NCBI RefSeq assembly: GCF_003226345.1
Contig: NZ_PDOF01000003.1
Coordinates: forward strand, 186,001 to 250,000
DNA length: 64,000 nucleotides
Source: Alteribacter lacisalsi
Lineage (GTDB): Bacteria > Bacillota > Bacilli > Bacillales > Salisediminibacteriaceae
Direction of reading: 5' to 3'
In this document: piece by piece, positions 62,566 through 64,000 of the stretch
Position numbering within the stretch: the first letter of the stretch is position 1
How the letters are laid out: each line of letters starts with the position of its first letter
Notes under the pieces: model-generated
Told to the model about the DNA's origin: nothing
Database searches by the model: none
The model's input: only the letters and a program-made list of their open reading frames with translations
Made by a program: the position numbers and the translations under genes

Positions 62566-63588
62566 CTACTGCTCATCAAAGTAACGCTGGGCACCCGGGT
62601 GAAGCTCGATGGACATACCGTCCTGAGCTGTTTCAAGAGAGATGTCCCCACCACGTGCGTGCGTTCCTTCGATCACATCAAGATTCTCGAATAATGCGCG
62701 AGTCATTTCGTATACCTGATCTTCAGGCAGGTCGTTGCTTGCAATCAGCATCGCCTGAACCGCTACCGTAGTCGCTTCGTCTGTACCGTACGTATCACCC
62801 TCAACCGTGTACTCTGTGTAGTAAGGATACTCGGAAGTAAGGTTTTCGATTGCATCATCGCTGATGTTTACGATCGTAATGTCGCGGTTGGCCTGGAGGG
62901 ACTCGATCGCACCTGTTGGTGTACCGGCAGTAATGAATGCCGCATCGATGTTGCCATCCTGGATTCCACCTGCTGCATCACCGAAATCCATGTACTCCTG
63001 GTTGATGTCTTCGTACGTAATACCGTGAGCTTCAAGAATCTGGCTTGCGTTCGCTTCTGTACCGGACCCCTGGTCACCGACAGCCACACGCTGGCCTGCA
63101 AGATCTTCTACTGATTCAATTCCGCTGTCTGCCATGGCTACAATCTGAACCACTTCCGGATAAAGCGTCGCGATCCCGGAGAAGTTGTCAAGGGACTCAT
63201 CAAACATGATCATCCCTTCCTGTCCGAAATATGCGATATCGTTCTGAACAAGGGCAAGTTCACCCATTCCGTCCTGAATATCGTTAATGTTTACAACCGA
63301 TGCACCAGTCGATACACCACTTGCAGAAACGTCGTCTACGTTATCACTGATAATCTGCGCCATCGCGCCGCCAAGCGGGAAGTAAACACCCTGTTCTCCG
63401 CCTGTAAGGACAGTAACATCAGAAATCCAGTCAGCTGCTGCTTCCTCACCGTCTCCGTTGTCATCCCCTGTTTCTTCTGTCTGATCGTCATCGCCGTCTG
63501 CGTCGCCGCCGTTATCATCGGCATCGCCGCACGCTGCAATCACAAGCATCATGGCCAGAAGCATAACTAAAAACGAATACTTCTTCAT
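62566..63588 (-). CDS. TAXI-family TRAP solute-binding lipoprotein
   Basis: 340 residues. Lipoprotein signal with lipobox VIAAC (Cys at about 20), a very acidic linker, then the TAXI domain (about 55-340): VLTGGEQGVYFPLGGAMAQI, DIQDGMGELALVQNDIAYFG, RVAVGDQGSGTEANASQILE, DGNIDAAFITAGTPTGAIES. It binds the substrate outside the membrane and hands it to the permease. Some TAXI proteins bind glutamate or other dicarboxylates; this cannot be read here. First gene of the operon; GGGGGA stands before the ATG. Confidence 0.92.
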   Translation of the reverse strand: MKKYSFLVMLLAMMLVIAACGDADDNGGDADGDDDQTEETGDDNGDGEEAAADWISDVTVLTGGEQGVYFPLGGAMAQIISDNVDDVSASGVSTGASVVNINDIQDGMGELALVQNDIAYFGQEGMIMFDESLDNFSGIATLYPEVVQIVAMADSGIESVEDLAGQRVAVGDQGSGTEANASQILEAHGITYEDINQEYMDFGDAAGGIQDGNIDAAFITAGTPTGAIESLQANRDITIVNISDDAIENLTSEYPYYTEYTVEGDTYGTDEATTVAVQAMLIASNDLPEDQVYEMTRALFENLDVIEGTHARGGDISLETAQDGMSIELHPGAQRYFDEQ

Positions 63589-63777
63589 GTGTAGTTCCCC
63601 CTATTAAATAGTAGATTATAATAACAGGCAGAAAACTGCCTATCATCCGAAATGGAAATGCAGGATAAGTATGTCACAATGAGTCATAATCTGCTAGACT
63701 TTCAATTAAATTATAGCCACTTTTATATTTAATAACAACTATTAATCATTTGCCACAGGAAAAAAAGGGAAGTTTTT

Positions 63778-64000
63778 TCATTGTGTTCCGCCGGCCATTC
63801 CGACTCCCGCCCGGGCTCGAATGTTTCTCGGTAAAGGCAGGTCTGCCATGGTAAACAGGCCGGCTCCGTCATGTCCGCCCACGACCTTCGCCATGTTCAA
63901 AGCCATCGCCGCTGTCGCTGTGTCACCGAACACCCCGTTTGGAATCACAAGTTCAAGTGCTTCTCCTCCGCCGATTTTCACCCGGTCTTCCTGCTCGGCA
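63778..64000 (-). CDS. Dihydrodipicolinate reductase-like/2,4-diaminopentanoate dehydrogenase-like protein, C-terminal part
   Basis: Only the last 73 residues are in the window; the frame is open to the edge. The piece reads LELVIPNGVFGDTATAAMAL, then GLFTMADLPLPRNIRA. The GDTATAA segment followed by NMAKVV and by a T-M-x-D-L-P motif is found at the end of DapB-like NAD(P)-dependent dehydrogenases such as 2,4-diaminopentanoate dehydrogenase. Identification rests on this short piece and is tentative. It lies upstream of the TAXI gene in the same direction with about 190 bases between them. Confidence 0.5.
   Translation of the reverse strand, partial: AEQEDRVKIGGGEALELVIPNGVFGDTATAAMALNMAKVVGGHDGAGLFTMADLPLPRNIRARAGVGMAGGTQ

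Noticed and set aside
1-64000. rRNA, tRNA or intact insertion sequence
   Set aside because: No tRNA-like cloverleaf, rRNA segment, transposase motif or terminal inverted repeats with target duplication were recognised by reading; a covariance-model search would be the decisive test.

Overview
The window looks like the chromosome of a low- to mid-GC Firmicute of the Bacillaceae. It has strong AGGAGG-type ribosome binding sites, teichoic-acid style genes (tagO-, tagG- and tagH-like), a YfhO/CsbB pair, a bacillopeptidase F-like protease and cre-like catabolite boxes. The secreted proteins are very rich in Asp and Glu, which suggests a haloalkaliphile such as a Salisediminibacterium relative; that is inference, because no rRNA gene is present.

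Layout. 1-1.6 kb: the 3' end of an LCP (LytR-CpsA-Psr) ligase, a DinB-like gene and a frameshifted VOC/glyoxalase gene. 1.9-9.9 kb: two large secreted starch enzymes, a GH13 amylase/neopullulanase and a type I pullulanase, each ending in three cell-wall-binding (CWB2) repeats, with a good cre box upstream. 10.2-30.7 kb: a surface-polymer region holding at least five glycosyltransferases, a CotH-like membrane protein, TagO, a methyltransferase/coiled-coil protein, a YfhO-CsbB-GtrA glycosylation set, a MurG-like transferase, two nucleotide-sugar dehydrogenases and an ABC polymer exporter. 31.1-35.8 kb: a 1008-residue LRR/CotH protein diverging from a VTC-domain protein and a DUF4956 membrane protein. 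35.9-37.1 kb: an ECF sigma/anti-sigma pair, both genes interrupted. 37.2-39.4 kb: a GT2-like transferase with a coiled-coil tail and an SGNH hydrolase-like protein. 39.8-52.6 kb: four more CWB2 proteins (formylglutamate-amidohydrolase-like, amidase, 5'-nucleotidase, subtilase). 53-55.3 kb: a 47-residue ORF, a CapA-family protein and a small membrane protein. 55.46-55.81 kb: seven tandem 51-bp hairpin units. 55.9-59.5 kb: PEP carboxylase and a small zinc-ribbon protein. 59.7-63.6 kb: a TRAP-TAXI uptake system, then a truncated dehydrogenase-like gene at the edge.

How it works together. Six proteins carry 18 CWB2 repeats in total. In Clostridioides difficile such repeats bind an anionic cell-wall polymer. 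Here the client genes flank genes for making, exporting and ligating such a polymer, so much of the window reads as one cell-envelope district: starch, protein and nucleotide breakdown at the surface, wall turnover, and synthesis of the likely anchor. No tRNA, rRNA, CRISPR array or intact insertion sequence was seen. Starts were moved from the longest ORF to the codon with a proper ribosome binding site in about ten genes; this is stated in each entry.
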